Counted from the stretch's first letter, positions 18,518 to 30,290 are shown. The stretch: 64,000 nt of DNA from Keguizhuia sedimenti (GCA_030715135.1 JAUYVH010000003.1:20371-84370); one strand, 5' to 3'. Numbers and translations: made by a program. Notes: a model not told the origin generated them from the letters alone.

Positions 18518-20563
18518 CTATTTGAAATATGGAGCGAGCAACAGATAGCCCAGGTACAAAGCAATACCAATGATCATCGTGAACGCGTAATGGTAGATAT
18601 AACCGGTCTGGAACCTCCGTGCCATCGTTGAGAACCAGCCAACTAATTTTGCACTGCCGTTCACGATGAGGCCGTCAATCAAGGCTCTGTCGCCAACGCT
18701 CCACAGGCCCTTGCCGAGCACCCGCGCGCCGCCTGCGAAGAACACATCGTTGAACTTATCCATGTAGTACTTGTTGTCGAGCAGCGTATGGATTGCCTTG
18801 AACTTGTGATAGAACCAGGCCGGGACACGCGGATTGACCATATAGCAATAGTACGCAGCCGCTACGCCAGCCACCATCAGCCAGAACGGAAGCGTCATGA
18901 AACCATGCAGGGCCATTGCAACCGGGCCGTGGAAGATTTCTTTCAGCGCAGCCATCGCCGGGTGCGCATCGCTGACAAAAATCACGTTCTTGAAGAAGTC
19001 ACCGAACAGCAGCGGCTCGATCGCGATAAAACCGATTATCACTGATGGAATAGCCAGCAATATGAGCGGAACGGTTACGACCAGTGGAGACTCGTGCGGT
19101 TTGTCGCCTGGCCCCAAGCCATGATGATGTTCATCAGCGTGCTCGTCGTGGCTATGGTCCTGATGCTCGTGATCATGCGATTTACCCCAACGTTCTTCCC
19201 CGTGGAAGACGAGGAAGTACATGCGGAACGAGTAGAAAGCCGTAACGAAAACACCTGCCATCACAGCAAAATTTGCAAATCCCGCGCCAGCGATATTTAC
19301 ATGATGTACTGCCTCGATAATGCTTTCCTTGGAATAGAAGCCCGCGAAGAACGGCGTGCCGATCAGCGCCAGCGAACCAAGCAGCGAAGTGATCCAAGTA
19401 ATAGGCATGTACTTACGCAGGCCGCCCATGTTGCGCATGTCCTGATCGTGATGCATGCCGATAATGACCGATCCGGCGCCAAGGAACAGCAAAGCCTTGA
19501 AGAACGCGTGGGTCATCAGGTGGAAGACAGCAACAGAGTAAGCGGAAGCGCCGAGCGCAACCGTCATGTAACCGAGTTGTGACAGGGTCGAGTACGCGAC
19601 GACACGCTTGATGTCGTTCTGGATAATACCCAAAAAACCCATGAACAGCGCGGTGATCGAACCGATGATCAGAATGAAAGACAGAGCCGTATCGGACAGT
19701 TCGAACAGCGGTGACATGCGTGCCACCATGAAGATGCCTGCGGTCACCATGGTCGCGGCATGGATCAGTGCGGAAATCGGAGTCGGGCCTTCCATCGAAT
19801 CCGGCAGCCAGACATGCAGTGGAAACTGGGCCGATTTACCCATTGCACCGATGAACAGGCAGATGCAGGCGACCGTCAGCAGCATCCAGTCCGTTCCTGG
19901 CAAGGTCAGTTGAGCCAGTGCTTCACGCTTGGCAAAGACTTCTGCATAGTTCATCGAACCGGCGTATGCCAGCAACAGGCCAATACCCAGGATAAACCCG
20001 AAGTCACCCACGCGGTTTACGAGAAAAGCCTTCATATTGGCGAAAATCGCGGTCGGCTTGGTATACCAGAAGCCGATCAGCAGATAGGAAACCAGGCCCA
20101 CTGCTTCCCAGCCGAAGAACAGTTGCAGGAAGTTGTTGCTCATGACGAGCATCAGCATCGAAAAGGTGAACAGCGAGATATAGGAGAAGAATCGGTTGTA
20201 ACCCTCGTCTTCCTCCATGTAGCCGATCGTATAGATATGCACCATCAGCGACACGGAAGTCACCACGCACATCATCATTGCCGTCAGGCTGTCAACCAGG
20301 AAACCGATCTCGAGCTTCATGCCCATGACCGTCATCCAGGTGTAGACCGTATCGTTGTACGTCGCACCGTCCAGGACAGCCAACAGGGTCTGGACGGAAA
20401 TGATGAAAGAGATCAGCACCCCGAGAATGGTCGCGCTATGCGACCCGGTGCGGCCAATCTTGTTGCCGAAAAACTTCGTGCCAAACAGGCCGGCGATCAT
20501 TGAGCCGGCCAGCGGCGCCAATGGTACGACCAGCAGAAGGTTAGGGTTGAGTTGCCCCGCCAT
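18518..20563 (-). CDS. nuoL: NADH-quinone oxidoreductase subunit L
   Basis: Largest antiporter-like subunit of complex I, with the long lateral helix at its C-terminus; 681 residues. Signatures: LQLFFGWEAVGLVSYLLIGF, KSAQFPLHVWLPDSMEGPTP and IKRVVAYSTLSQLGYM. A strongly histidine-rich hydrophilic stretch (13 His within about 24 residues, encoded near 19,125-19,200) is inserted between membrane helices after FHGEERWGK. Such inserts occur in related bacteria and could bind metal, but no function is known. It follows nuoK by 30 bases. Confidence 0.97.
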   Translation of the reverse strand: MAGQLNPNLLLVVPLAPLAGSMIAGLFGTKFFGNKIGRTGSHSATILGVLISFIISVQTLLAVLDGATYNDTVYTWMTVMGMKLEIGFLVDSLTAMMMCVVTSVSLMVHIYTIGYMEEDEGYNRFFSYISLFTFSMLMLVMSNNFLQLFFGWEAVGLVSYLLIGFWYTKPTAIFANMKAFLVNRVGDFGFILGIGLLLAYAGSMNYAEVFAKREALAQLTLPGTDWMLLTVACICLFIGAMGKSAQFPLHVWLPDSMEGPTPISALIHAATMVTAGIFMVARMSPLFELSDTALSFILIIGSITALFMGFLGIIQNDIKRVVAYSTLSQLGYMTVALGASAYSVAVFHLMTHAFFKALLFLGAGSVIIGMHHDQDMRNMGGLRKYMPITWITSLLGSLALIGTPFFAGFYSKESIIEAVHHVNIAGAGFANFAVMAGVFVTAFYSFRMYFLVFHGEERWGKSHDHEHQDHSHDEHADEHHHGLGPGDKPHESPLVVTVPLILLAIPSVIIGFIAIEPLLFGDFFKNVIFVSDAHPAMAALKEIFHGPVAMALHGFMTLPFWLMVAGVAAAYYCYMVNPRVPAWFYHKFKAIHTLLDNKYYMDKFNDVFFAGGARVLGKGLWSVGDRALIDGLIVNGSAKLVGWFSTMARRFQTGYIYHYAFTMIIGIALYLGYLLLAPYFK

Positions 20564-20593
20564 AATGAACCTTATCGATATTAATTGTTGTGA

Positions 20594-20902
20594 TTAACCT
20601 TTGAGGCTGTCAAGTTCTTGCACGTTGATCGTGTCCAAATTACGGAACAGCACAACCAGGATGGCAAGACCAATTGCAGCTTCAGCAGCAGCCACGGTCA
20701 AAATGAAAAAGACGAAAATCTGCCCTGCTGCGTCGCCCAGGAAGTAAGAGAAGGCAACGAAGTTCATATTTACCGCCAATAGCATTAATTCCATTGCCAT
20801 CAGCAAAACAATTATGTTTTTACGGTTTAGAAAAATACCGATGACCCCGATCGCGAAGAGAATCGCACCCAGAATCAAGTAATGTGCTAAGGATAAGGCC
20901 AC
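20594..20902 (-). CDS. nuoK: NADH-quinone oxidoreductase subunit K
   Basis: Small 102-residue membrane subunit with three helices. Two conserved glutamates lie in membrane helices ([17 protein letters not shown] and [14 protein letters not shown]) and belong to the proton channel near the quinone site. Located 9 bases after nuoJ. Confidence 0.97.
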   Translation of the reverse strand: MALSLAHYLILGAILFAIGVIGIFLNRKNIIVLLMAMELMLLAVNMNFVAFSYFLGDAAGQIFVFFILTVAAAEAAIGLAILVVLFRNLDTINVQELDSLKG

Positions 20903-20911
20903 AACGCTCCC

Positions 20912-21553
20912 CTATTTTTGTTTGACTGCCGGGGTTCCGGCTTGCTGCGCACTGGTGCGATTGGATTCGGCTTTCATGCTGACAATCCGCACACGGTCTT
21001 TGCTCTTTACTTTGACAGCATCGCTCGGGCTAAAGTATTTGACGTCCTTACGGCGACGCAGCGTCAGCGCGACCGCAGCAACAATCGCCACGAGCAGAAC
21101 AATCGCTGCGATTTCAAACGCGTAGACATATTCCGTATAGATCAGCTTGCCCAACTCTTTGGTGTTGCCGATGTTGGCAGAGGCCGCAGGCACGTCCGTA
21201 TCGAGCGTAAGAAAACCGCGGAACAATACCGCTGCCATTTCGAGCACGATGATGGCACCGACTATGGCAGCGAGCGGCGCATGGTTCCAGAATCCTTCGC
21301 GCATCTTGCCGATATCGATGTCGACCATCATGACGACGAAGAGGAAAAGCACCATGACTGCACCGACGTAGACAAGCACCAGAACGATGGACAGGAATTC
21401 AGCCTTCAGGAGCATCCACAATGCGGCGGCGGAGAAAAAAGACAGGACGAGAAACAGCGCCGCATGGACAGGGTTTCGCGCAGTAACAACGCGTAATGCG
21501 GCAATAACCAGAATTGCCGAAAACGCGTAGAACAAGAAAGTTTTAAATTCCAT
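20912..21553 (-). CDS. nuoJ: NADH-quinone oxidoreductase subunit J
   Basis: Membrane subunit of 213 residues with five helices (starting MEFKTFLFYAFSAILVI). The ATG at 21553 is preferred; the frame is open three codons further to a TTG. The family motif LKAEFLSIVLVLVYVGAVMVLFLFVVM is present. The C-terminal 45 residues after the last helix are a basic, hydrophilic extension (LRRRKDVKYFSP onward) that is longer than in E. coli NuoJ but common in Burkholderiales. Confidence 0.95.
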   Translation of the reverse strand: MEFKTFLFYAFSAILVIAALRVVTARNPVHAALFLVLSFFSAAALWMLLKAEFLSIVLVLVYVGAVMVLFLFVVMMVDIDIGKMREGFWNHAPLAAIVGAIIVLEMAAVLFRGFLTLDTDVPAASANIGNTKELGKLIYTEYVYAFEIAAIVLLVAIVAAVALTLRRRKDVKYFSPSDAVKVKSKDRVRIVSMKAESNRTSAQQAGTPAVKQK

Positions 21554-21586
21554 ATGAACCAAAATTAGAGTTACGCAGCTAATAAA

Positions 21587-22075
21587 TCAACGGTATATCG
21601 CATCCGCTGCACGATCGGCAGCAAGCTGTTTTTCATACTTGTCGCCGACTGCCAGCAACATCTCTTTCGTAAAATACAAGTCGCCGCGCTTTTCACCGTG
21701 GTACTCAAGCACGCTGGTCTCAACGATGGAATCCACGGGGCATGATTCTTCGCAAAAGCCGCAGAAAATGCACTTGGTAAGATCAATGTCATAGCGTGTC
21801 GTGCGACGGGATCCGTCCTCACGCTGCTCTGATTCGATCGAAATCGCCAACGCCGGGCAGACTGCCTCACATAATTTGCATGCGATGCAGCGCTCTTCCC
21901 CGTTTGGATAACGGCGCAAGGCATGCAATCCGCGGAAGCGTGGAGACAATGGTGTCTTTTCTTCAGGGAACTGCACCGTAATCTTGCGGGCAAACATATA
22001 TCGACCGGTCAGGGCAAGCCCTTTTACCAGCTCTCGCAGCATCAAGCTGCCAAAGAAATCCTTAATTGCTTCCAT
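21587..22075 (-). CDS. nuoI: NADH-quinone oxidoreductase subunit I
   Basis: Peripheral-arm ferredoxin-like subunit carrying clusters N6a and N6b, the path from NuoG to NuoB. It is 162 residues, with both 4Fe-4S motifs intact: [18 protein letters not shown] and [18 protein letters not shown]. The N-terminal amphipathic helix ([20 protein letters not shown]) docks on the membrane arm. Confidence 0.97.
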   Translation of the reverse strand: MEAIKDFFGSLMLRELVKGLALTGRYMFARKITVQFPEEKTPLSPRFRGLHALRRYPNGEERCIACKLCEAVCPALAISIESEQREDGSRRTTRYDIDLTKCIFCGFCEESCPVDSIVETSVLEYHGEKRGDLYFTKEMLLAVGDKYEKQLAADRAADAIYR

Positions 22076-22103
22076 GTTGGCTTCCTATTCCAGCCCTAAA
22101 GCT

Positions 22104-23210
22104 TTATTTCCAAATATTCCAGGGAGACATGATCCAGATCGCGACGATCAGCAGATATGCCAGGGTCAGCGGAATGAATACCTTCCAGCCAAGGCGCATG
22201 ATCTGGTCATAACGATACCGTGGGAACGATGCACGAGCCCAGATGAACAAAGACACCACAAAGAACGTTTTGATGAATAACCACAGCCAGTTCCAGAACC
22301 ACATGGTGTCAACGATCCATCCCGGCGTGTTCATGCCAATGGCCGCAAACGAAATCGGCGCCGCCCATCCACCGAGGAACATCACCGATGCCAGAGCCGA
22401 AATGAAGATCATGCTGGCATATTCGGCCAGGAAGAACATGGCGAACGACATGCCTGAATATTCAACCATGTGGCCCGCGACGATTTCCGATTCACCCTCT
22501 ACCACGTCGAATGGGTGCCTATTGGTCTCGGCAATGCCAGAAATTACATAGATCACAAAAATCGGCAGCAGAGGCAGCCAGTTCCAGGACAGGAAGGTCA
22601 CTCCCATGTCGGCAAACATGCCTCTGTTCTGTACGTTGACAATCTCGGTAAGGCTCAGGCTTCCGGAAACCATCAGCACGATCACCAGTGCAAAGCCAAT
22701 GGCAATTTCATAGGAAATCATCTGCGCCGATGCGCGCATGGCGCCCAGGAATGCGTACTTGGAATTGGACGCCCATCCTGCAATGATCACGCCATAGACT
22801 TCCAAAGAGGTAATCGCCATAACATACAACAGGCCGGCATTGACGTTGGCCAAGGCTTTGTCCGGACCGAAAGGGATCACTGCGTAGGCTGCCAGCGCCG
22901 GCATAATCACCATGATAGGCGCAATGAAAAATAATGCCTTGCTCGACTTTGCCGGGGAAATGATTTCCTTGGTCAGAAGCTTCAACGCATCGGCAATCGG
23001 TTGCAGCAATCCGGCAGGACCCACGCGATTGGGGCCGATACGGATATGCATCCAGCCGATCATCTTGCGCTCCCACAGAGTGAGGTATGCAACGCAACCC
23101 ATCACCGGAAGCACGACCGCAATGATTTTCGCCAGATTCCATACCAAGGGCCAGAAGTAGCCGAATACGGCTTCGCCATTGGTAGTAACGGTTGTAAACA
23201 ACTGATCCAT
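22104..23210 (-). CDS. nuoH: NADH-quinone oxidoreductase subunit H
   Basis: Membrane subunit that forms the quinone tunnel together with NuoB and NuoD; 368 residues, about eight helices. Conserved [20 protein letters not shown], the acidic loop [20 protein letters not shown], and [18 protein letters not shown]. The ATG at 23210 overlaps the nuoG stop (TGATG), indicating translational coupling; a TTG one codon upstream is the alternative. Confidence 0.97.
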   Translation of the reverse strand: MDQLFTTVTTNGEAVFGYFWPLVWNLAKIIAVVLPVMGCVAYLTLWERKMIGWMHIRIGPNRVGPAGLLQPIADALKLLTKEIISPAKSSKALFFIAPIMVIMPALAAYAVIPFGPDKALANVNAGLLYVMAITSLEVYGVIIAGWASNSKYAFLGAMRASAQMISYEIAIGFALVIVLMVSGSLSLTEIVNVQNRGMFADMGVTFLSWNWLPLLPIFVIYVISGIAETNRHPFDVVEGESEIVAGHMVEYSGMSFAMFFLAEYASMIFISALASVMFLGGWAAPISFAAIGMNTPGWIVDTMWFWNWLWLFIKTFFVVSLFIWARASFPRYRYDQIMRLGWKVFIPLTLAYLLIVAIWIMSPWNIWK

Positions 23211-25549
23211 CAAACCTTCTCCACACTAACAGCGCCGAACATTCCGCCAAGCGACTTGGTTGATTCGTGAGATGTTGCCAGACGTACGACCGTTTCCGGC
23301 AATTTCGGATCGATGCCTGCCGCGACTACTGCGCTGCCCTGTCCCTGTGTTACACGGACTTGCATGCCATCGCTGATGTCCATCTGACGTGCAAGCACTG
23401 GCGAAATCCAGGCTTTCGGTGCAGCCGCATCCGGTGTCATTTGCAAAGGCGGCGAACGCCGGGCAATGGCGTCCGAGAAGTAAATCGGCACATCTGCGAT
23501 ACGCTCCAGCTGCCCTGCTCCGCCACCTTGCACCATCTGCGGCTGCAGATCTGCAAAATTGTTGAGGCGCGACTGCAGATTGACATCGGCGAGATTGGCT
23601 GCGCCGAGAACTTCATTTCTGATCGCCTCGGACGCTTCGTAATCGAACCCTTGCAGTTCCAGCAAGTTGCCGAGTACGCGAAGCACTTTCCAGCCAGGAC
23701 GGGCATCGCCGAGCGGCTTTACTGTACCGTTGAAGCTCTGTGCACGGCCTTCGCAATTTACGAAAGTACCGGCAGTCTCGGTAAATGGAGCGATAGGCAA
23801 CAGCACATCCGCATAATCCAGTGCGTGCTTGTATGGCGACAAAGCGACAACCATTTCCGCCTGCTCCAGTGCTGCTCTCGCAACCAGCGGATCAAAGCAG
23901 TCGAACTCGGGCTCGGCATTCAAAAGCAGATAGGCCTTGCGCGGCTGATCAAAGAATTGCAGTGCGTTTGCGCCATTCGAAGGCAGTGCCTTCGCGATGT
24001 AGCCGCCGACGGTATTGGCAGCTTCGGTCAGGTAGCCGAACTTGGCAGCGGTGGTCTGCGCAATCCATTGTGCCGCGGCGTGCAGTTCGGAAGCCTGCGG
24101 ATGCTGTGCAGCAGCGTTACCCAGAAATACTGCTTTGGACTCGCCGGAAAGCAAGCTTGCCGCGGTTCCCTTGGCTTCTGCGGAAGGCTGGATATTCTCA
24201 AATCCTGCGGGTGCGCCAATATTTTTCGCCTGTGCCACTGCGGCGACGACTTCGCCCAGTGCAGCCAGCCAGGTAGAAGGCGCACGAATAATCTTGTTCG
24301 CCACCGGAATGGCCAGATCATCGTCGGTAGCGTGCAGAACGTTAAGTTGAGCGTCACGCTTAATGACCGACTGGCGAATACGCGCTGCAAGCAGCGGCTG
24401 ATCCTTGCGGAAGAAAGAGCCGATCACGAACACACGATTCAACTGACTGATTTCCGCAATCGGCATGCCTAGCCATGGCGTCACTTTTCCGTCCAATGCG
24501 AAGTCGGACTGACGCAAACGGAAATCGATATTTTCCGATCCCAGGCCGCGAACGATTTTCTGCAGGAGAGTCAGTTCTTCCAGCGTTGAATATGGAGCTG
24601 CCAGCGCCGCGACAGCATCAGCACCGTGTTCGTGGCGAATGTTGCGCAAACCGTGCGCAACATATTCCAGTGCGGTCTGCCACTCTGTTTCCTGCCACTC
24701 GCCGCCCTGCTTGATCATCGGCTTGGTCAGACGATCCGCGCTGTCCAGGCCTTCATATGCAAAACGATCCTTGTCAGTCAGCCAGCATTCGTTCACGTCC
24801 TCGTTTTCCAAAGGCAGAACACGCATGACTTTGCCGCCCTTCACCTGCACCTGCAGGTTGGAGCCGAGGCCGTCATGCGGACTCACGGATTTGCGGCGCG
24901 ACAACTCCCAGGTGCGTGCCTTATAACGGAACGGCTTGGAGAGAATTGCACCAACCGGGCACAGGTCGATCATGTTGCCGGACAGCTCGGAACTAACGGT
25001 CTTGCCGACAAAGGTTGTGATTTCGGAATGCTCACCACGTCCAAGCATACCCAGCTCCATGACGCCTGCCACTTCCTGGCCGAAACGTACGCAGCGCGTG
25101 CAATGGATGCAACGGCTCATTTCCTTCATCGATATCAGCGGGCCCGGATCTTTCGGAACGACGACGCGCTTCTCTTCCTCATAGCGCGAGGACGATCCGC
25201 CGTAGCCTACCGCCAGATCCTGCAGCTGGCATTCGCCGCCCTGATCGCAGATCGGGCAATCCAGCGGGTGATTGATCAGCAGGAATTCCATCACGCCTTT
25301 TTGCGCGTTGATCGCCTTGTCGCTGTGCGAACGGACAATCATGCCAGGCGTGACCGGCGTAGCACACGCGGGCAGCGGCTTCGGAGCTTTTTCGACTTCG
25401 ACCAAGCACATGCGGCAATTAGCCGCGATCGACAACTTCTTGTGATAACAAAAATGCGGGATATAGGTGCCGACCTTGTTGGCCGCTTCCAATACCATCG
25501 TGCCTTCTTGCACTTCGACTTTTTTGCCGTCTATTTCAATTTCAACCAT
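23210..25549 (-). CDS. nuoG: NADH-quinone oxidoreductase subunit G
   Basis: Largest peripheral-arm subunit, holding one 2Fe-2S cluster and 4Fe-4S clusters. It is 779 residues. The N-terminal ferredoxin domain has [20 protein letters not shown]. The His-ligated cluster site is [18 protein letters not shown], and the next cluster motif is [11 protein letters not shown]. The C-terminal two thirds form a molybdopterin-oxidoreductase-like fold without the cofactor role. Length and motifs are normal. Confidence 0.97.
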   Translation of the reverse strand: MVEIEIDGKKVEVQEGTMVLEAANKVGTYIPHFCYHKKLSIAANCRMCLVEVEKAPKPLPACATPVTPGMIVRSHSDKAINAQKGVMEFLLINHPLDCPICDQGGECQLQDLAVGYGGSSSRYEEEKRVVVPKDPGPLISMKEMSRCIHCTRCVRFGQEVAGVMELGMLGRGEHSEITTFVGKTVSSELSGNMIDLCPVGAILSKPFRYKARTWELSRRKSVSPHDGLGSNLQVQVKGGKVMRVLPLENEDVNECWLTDKDRFAYEGLDSADRLTKPMIKQGGEWQETEWQTALEYVAHGLRNIRHEHGADAVAALAAPYSTLEELTLLQKIVRGLGSENIDFRLRQSDFALDGKVTPWLGMPIAEISQLNRVFVIGSFFRKDQPLLAARIRQSVIKRDAQLNVLHATDDDLAIPVANKIIRAPSTWLAALGEVVAAVAQAKNIGAPAGFENIQPSAEAKGTAASLLSGESKAVFLGNAAAQHPQASELHAAAQWIAQTTAAKFGYLTEAANTVGGYIAKALPSNGANALQFFDQPRKAYLLLNAEPEFDCFDPLVARAALEQAEMVVALSPYKHALDYADVLLPIAPFTETAGTFVNCEGRAQSFNGTVKPLGDARPGWKVLRVLGNLLELQGFDYEASEAIRNEVLGAANLADVNLQSRLNNFADLQPQMVQGGGAGQLERIADVPIYFSDAIARRSPPLQMTPDAAAPKAWISPVLARQMDISDGMQVRVTQGQGSAVVAAGIDPKLPETVVRLATSHESTKSLGGMFGAVSVEKV

Positions 25550-25597
25550 GGCTTCGCTTTTTGCCTCAAATTCGGTTATTTGGCCAAACGTACTTGA

Positions 25598-26893
25598 TTA
25601 GATGTACGCCGGGACCAGGCAGCGTTTATGTTCGATGTGGTACTCGAACTCTTCCTTGAAATTCTGAATCATCGCGCGCACCGGCATCGCCGCCGCGTCG
25701 CCCAGCGCACAGATCGTTCTGCCCTGGATGTTGTCGGCGATCGTGTTCAGCATGTCGAGATCGTCGGCGCGGCCTTCGCCGTGCTCGATACGATGCACCA
25801 TGCGATACAGCCAGCCCGTGCCTTCGCGGCAAGGCGTGCACTGTCCGCAGGATTCTTCGTAATAGAAGTACGACAGGCGCAGCAGCGAACGCACCATGCA
25901 ACGCGTTTCATCCATGACAATGACCGCGCCCGATCCCAGCATCGAGCCTGCCTTGGAGACCGAGTCGTAGTCCATGTCGGTCGCCATCATCAGGTCGCCC
26001 TTAACGACAGGCACCGAGGAACCGCCCGGAATCACGGCCTTAAGTTTTTTGCCGTCGCGCATGCCGCCGGCCAACCTCAGCAATTCAGCGAAAGGCGTAC
26101 CCAGCGGGATTTCGTAATTGCCAGGATTGGCAACGTCGCCCGACACCGAGAAAATCTTGGTGCCGCCGTTGTTCGGCTTGCCCAATGCGGCATAAGCCTC
26201 GGCGCCGACCTGGAAGATGAAAGGCACAGCAGCAAAGGTCTCGGTATTGTTGATCGTGGTCGGCTTGCCATACAGGCCGTAGCTGGCCGGGAAAGGCGGC
26301 TTGAACCGTGGCTGCCCCTTCTTGCCTTCGATCGACTCCAGCAAGGCGGTTTCCTCGCCGCAGATATAGGCACCGAACCCGTGGAACGCGTGCAGTTGGA
26401 AGCTATGTTCAGATCCGAGAATGCGATCACCAAGGAAACCGGCGGCGCGCGCCTCTTCCAGCGCCTCTTCGAAGCGAGTGTACTCTCCAAAGATTTCGCC
26501 GTGAATATAGTTGTAACCGACGGTGACACCCATCGCATAGGCGGCGATGGTCATGCCTTCGATTACCGCATGCGGGTTGTAGCGCAGGATGTCGCGATCC
26601 TTGAACGTGCCCGGCTCGCCTTCGTCGGAATTACAGATCAGGTATTTCTGCCCCTGGTAGTTCTTCGGCATGAAGCTCCACTTCAAGCCGCTAGGAAATC
26701 CAGCGCCGCCACGACCGCGCAAGGTCGATGCCTTGACTTCCGCAATCACCTGCTCAGGCGTCATGCCTTCGCTCAGGATGCGCTTGAGCGACTCATAGCC
26801 GCCGCGCTTGACGTAATCGGCAAGATGCCAATTGCTGCCGTTCAGGCCGGCAAGGATCAGTGGTTTGATGTGACGATCGTGCAGACAGGTCAT
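25598..26893 (-). CDS. nuoF: NADH-quinone oxidoreductase subunit F
   Basis: NADH-binding flavoprotein subunit, 431 residues, holding FMN and cluster N3. [17 protein letters not shown] is the NADH/FMN site, [15 protein letters not shown] is the flavin contact, and [13 protein letters not shown] binds the 4Fe-4S cluster. The ATG overlaps the nuoE stop (ATGA). Confidence 0.98.
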   Translation of the reverse strand: MTCLHDRHIKPLILAGLNGSNWHLADYVKRGGYESLKRILSEGMTPEQVIAEVKASTLRGRGGAGFPSGLKWSFMPKNYQGQKYLICNSDEGEPGTFKDRDILRYNPHAVIEGMTIAAYAMGVTVGYNYIHGEIFGEYTRFEEALEEARAAGFLGDRILGSEHSFQLHAFHGFGAYICGEETALLESIEGKKGQPRFKPPFPASYGLYGKPTTINNTETFAAVPFIFQVGAEAYAALGKPNNGGTKIFSVSGDVANPGNYEIPLGTPFAELLRLAGGMRDGKKLKAVIPGGSSVPVVKGDLMMATDMDYDSVSKAGSMLGSGAVIVMDETRCMVRSLLRLSYFYYEESCGQCTPCREGTGWLYRMVHRIEHGEGRADDLDMLNTIADNIQGRTICALGDAAAMPVRAMIQNFKEEFEYHIEHKRCLVPAYI

Positions 26894-27369
26894 TTCTTCA
26901 ACTCCTCAACCAAGGCATCGATCTTCTCGTCGGACATAAAGCTGCACATGCGCTTGTCGTTCACCAGCATGACCGGAGCGTCGCCGCAGGCACCCATGCA
27001 TTCGCCCTCGAGCAAGGTGAACTGGCCGTCTTCGGTCGTTTCCTTGTACCCAACACCCAGCTTCTTCTGCAGATAGTGAGCAGCACGCTCACCGCCGGAG
27101 AGTGCACACGGAAGATTCGTACAAACGGAAATCTTGTGTTTGCCGACCGGCTGTGTGTTGTACATGTTGTAGAACGTCGCGACTTCCTGCACGGCGATTG
27201 CCGGCATGTCGAGATAGTCTGCAACTTCCTGCATCAATTCAGGGGACAGCCAGCCATGTTCGTCCTGTGCGATTGAGAGCGCACTCATGCATGCCGACAT
27301 CTTGCGGTCTGCAGGAAACTTCGCGAGTTCGCGATCGATCTTTTTGTATGCTTGCTCTGATAACAGCAT
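26890..27369 (-). CDS. nuoE: NADH-quinone oxidoreductase subunit E
   Basis: Thioredoxin-like 2Fe-2S subunit (cluster N1a), 159 residues. The four cluster cysteines are visible in [11 protein letters not shown] and [14 protein letters not shown]. It partners NuoF in the NADH dehydrogenase module and shares 4 bases with nuoF. Confidence 0.97.
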   Translation of the reverse strand: MLLSEQAYKKIDRELAKFPADRKMSACMSALSIAQDEHGWLSPELMQEVADYLDMPAIAVQEVATFYNMYNTQPVGKHKISVCTNLPCALSGGERAAHYLQKKLGVGYKETTEDGQFTLLEGECMGACGDAPVMLVNDKRMCSFMSDEKIDALVEELKK

Positions 27370-27396
27370 TTCGTATGCCTCTAATATTGATCCGGC

Positions 27397-28650
27397 TTAG
27401 CGGTCAATTTCACCAAACACGATGTCCTGAGTACCGATAATTGTTACCGCATCGGCAATCATGTGACCTTTCGCCATTTCATCCAATCCCTGCAGATGCG
27501 GGAATCCGGGAGCACGAATCTTCAAGCGATAAGGCTTGTTCGCACCATCTGAAACGATATAGATACCGAACTCACCCTTCGGATGCTCAATACCAACATA
27601 GGCTTCGCCTTCTGGAACACGGAAACCCTCCGTGAACAACTTGAAGTGATGAATCAGCTCTTCCATATGCGACTTCATGTCGACACGTGATGGCGGTGCA
27701 ACCTTATGGTTGTCGGTCATCACCGGACCCGGATTGTTGCGCAGCCACTCGATGCATTGCTTGATAATGCCGTTGGACTGGCGCATTTCCTCGATACGAA
27801 CCAGGTAGCGATCATAGCTGTCGCCGTTTACGCCGACCGGAATATCGAAGTCGAGAAGGTCATACACCTCGTACGGCTGCTTCTTGCGCAGATCCCATTC
27901 GATGCCGGAACCGCGCAGCATCGGACCGGTAAAGCCCATAGCCATTGCGCGCTCTGGCGACACGACACCAATACCGACCAGGCGCTGTTTCCAGATGCGA
28001 TTGTCGGTCAGCAGCGTTTCATATTCATCGACATAACCCGGAAAGCGGTTGGTGAAATCCTCAATGAAGTCGAGCAGTGAACCCTGGCGGTTTTCATTCA
28101 GTTGCCTGATAGCCTTTTCATTGCGAACCAGTGACGCCTTGTACTGAGGCATGGAGTCCGGCAGGTCCCGGTACACACCGCCCGGACGATAGTAGGCTGC
28201 GTGCATACGAGCGCCCGATACCGCTTCATAGCAGTCCATCAGGTCTTCACGCTCGCGGAATGCGTACAGGAATACGCCCATTGCGCCAACGTCCAGAGCA
28301 TGCGCGCCGAGCCACAGCAAGTGGTTCAGCAAACGAGTAATCTCGTCGAACATGACGCGGATGTATTGCGCCCGCAAAGGCACTTCCACGCCCATCATCT
28401 TCTCGATCGCCATCACGTACGCGTGCTCATTGCACATCATCGAGACGTAATCGAGGCGATCCATGTACGGCACCGACTGCAGATAAGTTCTTTGCTCAGC
28501 CAGTTTTTCGGTCGCGCGGTGCAGCAAGCCGATATGCGGGTCGGCACGCTGGATAACCTCGCCATCCAACTCGAGAACCAGACGCAGCACGCCGTGCGCA
28601 GCAGGATGCTGCGGACCGAAGTTCAGGGTGTAATTCTTAATTTCTGCCAT
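27397..28650 (-). CDS. nuoD: NADH-quinone oxidoreductase subunit D
   Basis: The 49-kDa-type subunit, 417 residues, which shapes the quinone-binding pocket with NuoB and NuoH. The N-terminal loop [22 protein letters not shown] carries the conserved HxxxH that contacts quinone, and [17 protein letters not shown] is also typical. It is separate from NuoC, unlike the fused NuoCD of E. coli. It overlaps the nuoC stop by one base (TAATG). Confidence 0.98.
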   Translation of the reverse strand: MAEIKNYTLNFGPQHPAAHGVLRLVLELDGEVIQRADPHIGLLHRATEKLAEQRTYLQSVPYMDRLDYVSMMCNEHAYVMAIEKMMGVEVPLRAQYIRVMFDEITRLLNHLLWLGAHALDVGAMGVFLYAFREREDLMDCYEAVSGARMHAAYYRPGGVYRDLPDSMPQYKASLVRNEKAIRQLNENRQGSLLDFIEDFTNRFPGYVDEYETLLTDNRIWKQRLVGIGVVSPERAMAMGFTGPMLRGSGIEWDLRKKQPYEVYDLLDFDIPVGVNGDSYDRYLVRIEEMRQSNGIIKQCIEWLRNNPGPVMTDNHKVAPPSRVDMKSHMEELIHHFKLFTEGFRVPEGEAYVGIEHPKGEFGIYIVSDGANKPYRLKIRAPGFPHLQGLDEMAKGHMIADAVTIIGTQDIVFGEIDR

Positions 28651-29246
28651 TATTTGATCCCGTAGTTTTCTTCACGGATCACACGCGGAACATTTTCGCG
28701 TGGCTCAATTGTTACCGGCTGATAGATCACGCGCTTTTGTTCAGCGTCGTAACGCATCTCGACATATCCGGTAACAGGGAAATCCTTGCGGAACGGATGA
28801 CCGATGAATCCATAGTCAGTCAGGATACGGCGCAAATCGTTATGCCCTTCAAACAGAATTCCAAGCAGGTCGAACGCCTCACGCTCAAACCAGTTGGCTG
28901 CAGGCCAGATATCGGTTACCGAGGGAACCAGCGGAAGCTCATCGTCAGGGGCAAATACTCTTACCCGCAGGCGCCAGTTATGCGCGATGGACAGGAGATG
29001 CGATACCGCAGCAAACCGCGGACCGTCCCAAGCGCCATCGCCGTACTGCGAATAGTCGACGCCGCAAAGATCAATCAATTCTTCGAAGCGCAGTTCAGGA
29101 TGATCGCGCAACGTACGCATCGCCTCCGAATAGTTGGCAGCCTTGACGATGATCGTGATCTCGCCGAGGGCGGACTTCAGTTCTTGAATGCTTTCGCCCA
29201 GAACGTTGCGCAGCGAGGTTTCAAGAGTTTCGAGTTTCGTTGTCAT
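28650..29246 (-). CDS. nuoC: NADH-quinone oxidoreductase subunit C
   Basis: The 30-kDa-type subunit of the peripheral arm, 198 residues. The family signature is [25 protein letters not shown] (read here as [20 protein letters not shown] and following), with [18 protein letters not shown] downstream. It follows nuoB by 15 bases. Confidence 0.97.
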   Translation of the reverse strand: MTTKLETLETSLRNVLGESIQELKSALGEITIIVKAANYSEAMRTLRDHPELRFEELIDLCGVDYSQYGDGAWDGPRFAAVSHLLSIAHNWRLRVRVFAPDDELPLVPSVTDIWPAANWFEREAFDLLGILFEGHNDLRRILTDYGFIGHPFRKDFPVTGYVEMRYDAEQKRVIYQPVTIEPRENVPRVIREENYGIK

Positions 29247-29261
29247 TTTTTTGCCGACCTA

Positions 29262-29738
29262 TCAGCGCGCGATGGTATTGGTACGCTTAATTTTGTTCTG
29301 CAACTGGATGATGCCGTACAGCAGCGCTTCCGCTGTCGGAGGGCATCCAGGAACATAGATATCGACCGGCACGATACGATCACATCCACGTACGACGGAA
29401 TAGGAATAGTGGTAATAACCACCGCCGTTCGCACAGGTTCCCATAGAGATCACCCAGCGCGGCTCGGCCATCTGGTCATACACCTTGCGCAAGGCAGGAG
29501 CCATCTTGTTGCAAAGCGTTCCCGCAACGATCATCACGTCGGACTGACGCGGCGACGGACGGAACACGACACCAAAGCGATCCAGGTCGTAGCGCGATGC
29601 GCCGGCATGCATCATTTCAACCGCACAGCACGCCAGACCGAATGTCATCGGCCACATGGATCCAGTACGCGTCCAATTGATCAGCTTGTCAGCAGTAGTG
29701 GTAACAAAACCTTCGTTTAATACGCCTTCAATTGCCAT
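29262..29738 (-). CDS. nuoB: NADH-quinone oxidoreductase subunit B
   Basis: The PSST-type subunit with terminal cluster N2, the electron donor to quinone; 158 residues. The tandem cysteines in [12 protein letters not shown], plus [10 protein letters not shown] and [11 protein letters not shown], supply the cluster ligands. It lies 3 bases after nuoA. Confidence 0.98.
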   Translation of the reverse strand: MAIEGVLNEGFVTTTADKLINWTRTGSMWPMTFGLACCAVEMMHAGASRYDLDRFGVVFRPSPRQSDVMIVAGTLCNKMAPALRKVYDQMAEPRWVISMGTCANGGGYYHYSYSVVRGCDRIVPVDIYVPGCPPTAEALLYGIIQLQNKIKRTNTIAR

Positions 29739-29741
29739 GGC

Positions 29742-30101
29742 TTATTCCCAATCAAGGGCACCTTTCTTCCAGATGTACCAAAATCCAACCACGAATTCGA
29801 CAATGAACACCAGCATGGTGATGAAACCCATCCACCCCAGTTCCCTCATCGCGACACCCCAAGGGAAAAAGAATGCAGTTTCCAGATCAAAAAGTATGAA
29901 CAGGATCGCCACGAGGTAGTAGCGCACGTCGAACTTCATGCGCGCATCTTCGAATGCCTCGAATCCGCACTCGTAGGCCGAGGTTTTTTCGACGTCCGGC
30001 TTATGCGGCCCGATAAGGCGACCTAACACCTGGGGAGCGATTCCGACGCCGATGCCGACGAGTATAAAAAGAAGGACGGGGAAATAATTTTCGAGATTCA
30101 C
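29742..30101 (-). CDS. nuoA: NADH-quinone oxidoreductase subunit A
   Basis: Three-helix membrane subunit, 119 residues. The conserved [20 protein letters not shown] loop lies at the quinone-tunnel entrance, and [14 protein letters not shown] is the second signature. It is the first nuo gene, about 100 bases after tRNA-Leu with a terminator-like hairpin in between. Confidence 0.97.
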   Translation of the reverse strand: MNLENYFPVLLFILVGIGVGIAPQVLGRLIGPHKPDVEKTSAYECGFEAFEDARMKFDVRYYLVAILFILFDLETAFFFPWGVAMRELGWMGFITMLVFIVEFVVGFWYIWKKGALDWE

Positions 30102-30163
30102 GATTGGCCGTTATTGATTGAAGTAGGAGGTACCCATTAATAATTCAACGATACTTTCTCGAC

Positions 30164-30198
30164 AAAAAGCCAGCATAGGCATGTCCCTGCTGGCTTTC
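30164..30198 (-). terminator. Hairpin terminator between tRNA-Leu and nuoA
   Basis: On the minus strand AGCCAGCA (30195-30188) pairs with TGCTGGCT (30175-30168) across a 12-base loop and runs into a U tract. It is placed to end the tRNA-Leu transcript. The nuo operon then probably has its own promoter between here and 30,101. Confidence 0.75.
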
Positions 30199-30205
30199 TC
30201 ATTAT

Positions 30206-30290
30206 TGGTGCCGACGGCGAGACTCGAACTCGCACAGCTTGCGCCACTACCCCCTCAAGATAGCGTGTCTACCAATTTCACCACGTCGGC
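30206..30290 (-). tRNA. tRNA-Leu (anticodon GAG)
   Basis: An 85-nt minus-strand tRNA with encoded CCA. The acceptor stem GCCGACG pairs with CGTCGGC. The anticodon stem CTATC/GGTAG encloses TTGAGGG, giving anticodon GAG for CUC/CUU leucine codons. A long variable arm (class II tRNA) and a GTTCGAGTC T-loop are present. The position between secG and nuoA is conserved in Betaproteobacteria. Confidence 0.97.

Noticed and set aside
23267-24472. A 401-codon open frame antisense to nuoG
   Set aside because: Overlaps the conserved C-terminal part of nuoG entirely; cysteine- and arginine-rich with no recognisable domain.
25628-27076. A 482-codon open frame antisense to nuoF and nuoE
   Set aside because: Runs through two intact, motif-verified genes; no start signal or protein-like pattern.
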